DNA of 64,000 bases from Pseudoips prasinana (lineage: Eukaryota > Arthropoda > Insecta > Lepidoptera > Nolidae): positions 10,503,501 through 10,567,500 of the forward strand of contig OX621250.1 of the NCBI GenBank assembly GCA_951640165.1, written 5' to 3'. A program made the position numbers and the translations under genes. Position 1 is the first letter of the stretch; every line of letters begins with the position of its first letter. This document shows positions 59,201 to 62,200 of the stretch, in pieces. The notes under the pieces were generated by a model that made no database searches, was not told the DNA's origin, and was given only the letters and a program-made list of their open reading frames with translations.

Positions 59201-62200
59201 TACATAATTTTTGACGTCAGCAAAGTGAATTCTTTAATTTCTACATGGTGTAATTTTTTAATATCTACCAGAAGACGGGCATCAGCATCTTTTCAACTCG
59301 TCTGCCAAGCAAGGCGATTATGTCATATCCCTCCAAGATGATTCTTGGGGAAGGCTTTTGTTCAGCAGTGGACTTCTTTCAGCTGTTCTGATGATTTTAT
59401 TAATAATTTGTGTAGCTAGCATATTGCATTGCCCATTTACTAACCAACCAACATTACTTTTTCAGATACGTCCCCCAAATAGTGGCCGACTACATAGAAG
59501 ACCCAATAATAATGTGGCTTCTAAGTGCAATATGCCACTCCCGCCTATTCAAGAACCCATACCTGGTCGCCAAAATCGTCGAAGTACTATTCGTGATAAA
59601 TCTTTCCGTTCCACTCAAGTTAAAAAACGTTTACGAGAAGTTCATGGACCACCCGATGTCACAAACGGCGCTGGCCAGTGCGCTCATGAAGTTCTACACC
59701 GATATAGAAACGACAGGGCAGAGCACGGAGTTTTATGACAAGTTTACGATTCGATTCCATATCAGTATTATATTGAAAGGCATGTGGGAACGACCGATTC
59801 ACAAACAGGTGGGGATTAGTTTATTATACGGATATTGTAGCAACAAGGAACAACTGCTTTTTCCACACCTACTATCTGAAACAAATATAATAGCTCGCTT
59901 AGGACCCTTAAAATTTATTCACGGTGATTTTGCAGCTGGCTTCTCTACTTGCAATTCTCTCGTTTTAAGAGGCTGTAAGCCTTGTTCTATCATTCTGTCT
60001 CCCGCTTTGCTCTAGAGGGAAGTGGAACTATTAATTTTCTAACTCCTCAGTATTAGCTTACCTTAGACAGTATTGACGGCAAAAAAGTATGGCGGTACGA
60101 AGTTCGCCAAATTAGTAGTATAGAGAAATGAAAATATTATATGTGAATTTTATTTGCAGGCCATAGTAAAAGAATCTCGCTCAGGTCGGCAGTTCGTCAA
60201 ATTCGTTAACATGCTGATGAACGACACCACATTCCTTCTCGACGAATGTCTCACGGTAAGTACCATATAAATAAATGTGTAACTTATTTTATTGGATACA
60301 AAATACGAATTGTAAATAATGAAACGAAATTTCATAATTAGCGCGGCAATATCTCTCTAGATTGTGTGAAAGATTACAGAGCTGATCTATATCCGAGTCA
60401 CTTCTAAATGCGGTTATTTGCGTATTATGAATTTTGAAAATGTTGTAAATTTTTTCCTTTAACAGAACACTCGTATGCGGTGATCCCATGATCGATAATT
60501 AGACGAAATTGAGTGTAAAATTCATCACGGTTAGGCACAATTCGTTATATGAGACACAACTACACCTTGTGTATGCATCTTTATGACATCATACCCAAGG
60601 TTATACAAGAAAATAGTATAGTATTGTAGACTTTTTTATGACATAAACACGTCGTATGACCCTCCCATACGACGTTCCACAGCTTATCCGTGCGTATGAT
60701 GAATGAGGAAGCACAGCGCTTCGTACGGAATAATAGGATGTCAACAACATAGCGCTGGAAAGCCTCCCGACGCCATTTAGTCCGATGAAAAAACGGAGAT
60801 GAAGGGATAAGTTCATGGAGGTCTTAAGCGCATTCTCCATGAAACACTCTGTAGAAAACCGATAAGCTTGCAACCTGACGCCGATGATCCAAGTTTTGCA
60901 GCTTTTTACTTGTTAGGTCTCTATCGTCGATTATCCTGCGAGCGCGTCGGTCTATCGAATCCAAAGAGTCTTGCTGATCCTTTGTGGAGCCGACCCAAAA
61001 ATGAGAGCAGTACTCCATGCAGGGTCGGACTTGAGCTTTGAATAGATTTAAAAGTTGTTCCCTCATGAAGTACCTTCTTAAGGATACCAAGCTTTTTGGC
61101 AGAGACCTTAACTTTGGACTCGATGGATCGGCCCAAATTCAGTTCGCAAGATAAATTGAGACACAATGAGTCTAGGTGATTGGATAGCGGTACAAACACA
61201 TCACGGAATATAGGAGTCCGATAGGTCTTCTTGGCGGAAAAAGACACGCCTGTGATTTGATGTCGTTGAAATCGACACTGTTTACAATACCCCAATCAGA
61301 TATAACCTGCAGGGTCGAGTTCATCCGTTCTACTATACTCTCTCTGAGACAAACGGTTGTGCTGCTACTAGCCTGTGGATCGGATATCTAACTCTCTGAA
61401 ACTGTGCTGTCATCTGCATACCCATAAATACCGAGTAAACGCAGGTCGTTAGTGTGCAGCAAAAAGAGCGTAGCAGAGAGAACAGATCCCTGAGGAACAC
61501 CGGCATTAATGGCCTTGAGATCTGAAGCGCAGCCAACACCGAATGAACGACTCTTATAGACCGCCCAGTTAGGAAATCCGAAATCCAGGTGCACAGACCA
61601 GAATGTAGTCCATATGTCCATCATATGGACTACATTCTGGTCTGTGCACCTGGATCCTGGATTTTCTCAGAGAGAGTATAGTAGAGCGGCTTGTTGAGCA
61701 GACTATAATGCCAGACCCTATCGAAAACCCTCGAGTTGTCACGCGAAACCGCTAAGGCTTCACCGTGCTTCTCAATTGCTTGGCCCCAGAGGTGAGTCGC
61801 AAGCACTAGAAGATCCCCTGTGGATCGATTTCGACGAAAGCCGAATTGGCTATCACACAGAAGATCATTGTTCTCGAGATGCTTGAGGATTCGGGCGTTC
61901 AATACACGTTCCATAGACTTACAAAGTATGGAGGTGATTGCGATGGGTCTCTAATTCGACGGGTCTGCACGACCACCCTTATTGGGTATGGGTTAAACAT
62001 TTTCAAGCTTCCATGATTTGGGTACACGACTCCATCTCAGAGAGAGCCGGAATAGGCGTGTGAGTATAGAGGTCAACTCAGATGCACATGACTTTACCAC
62101 TACCGCCGGGATTTCATCGGGTCCACTGGCCTTACTCAAATCAGTCCACGCAGCACTTTGGGACCTCTTTTTGGTGTATGTGGACATCCGACATTTCGGA

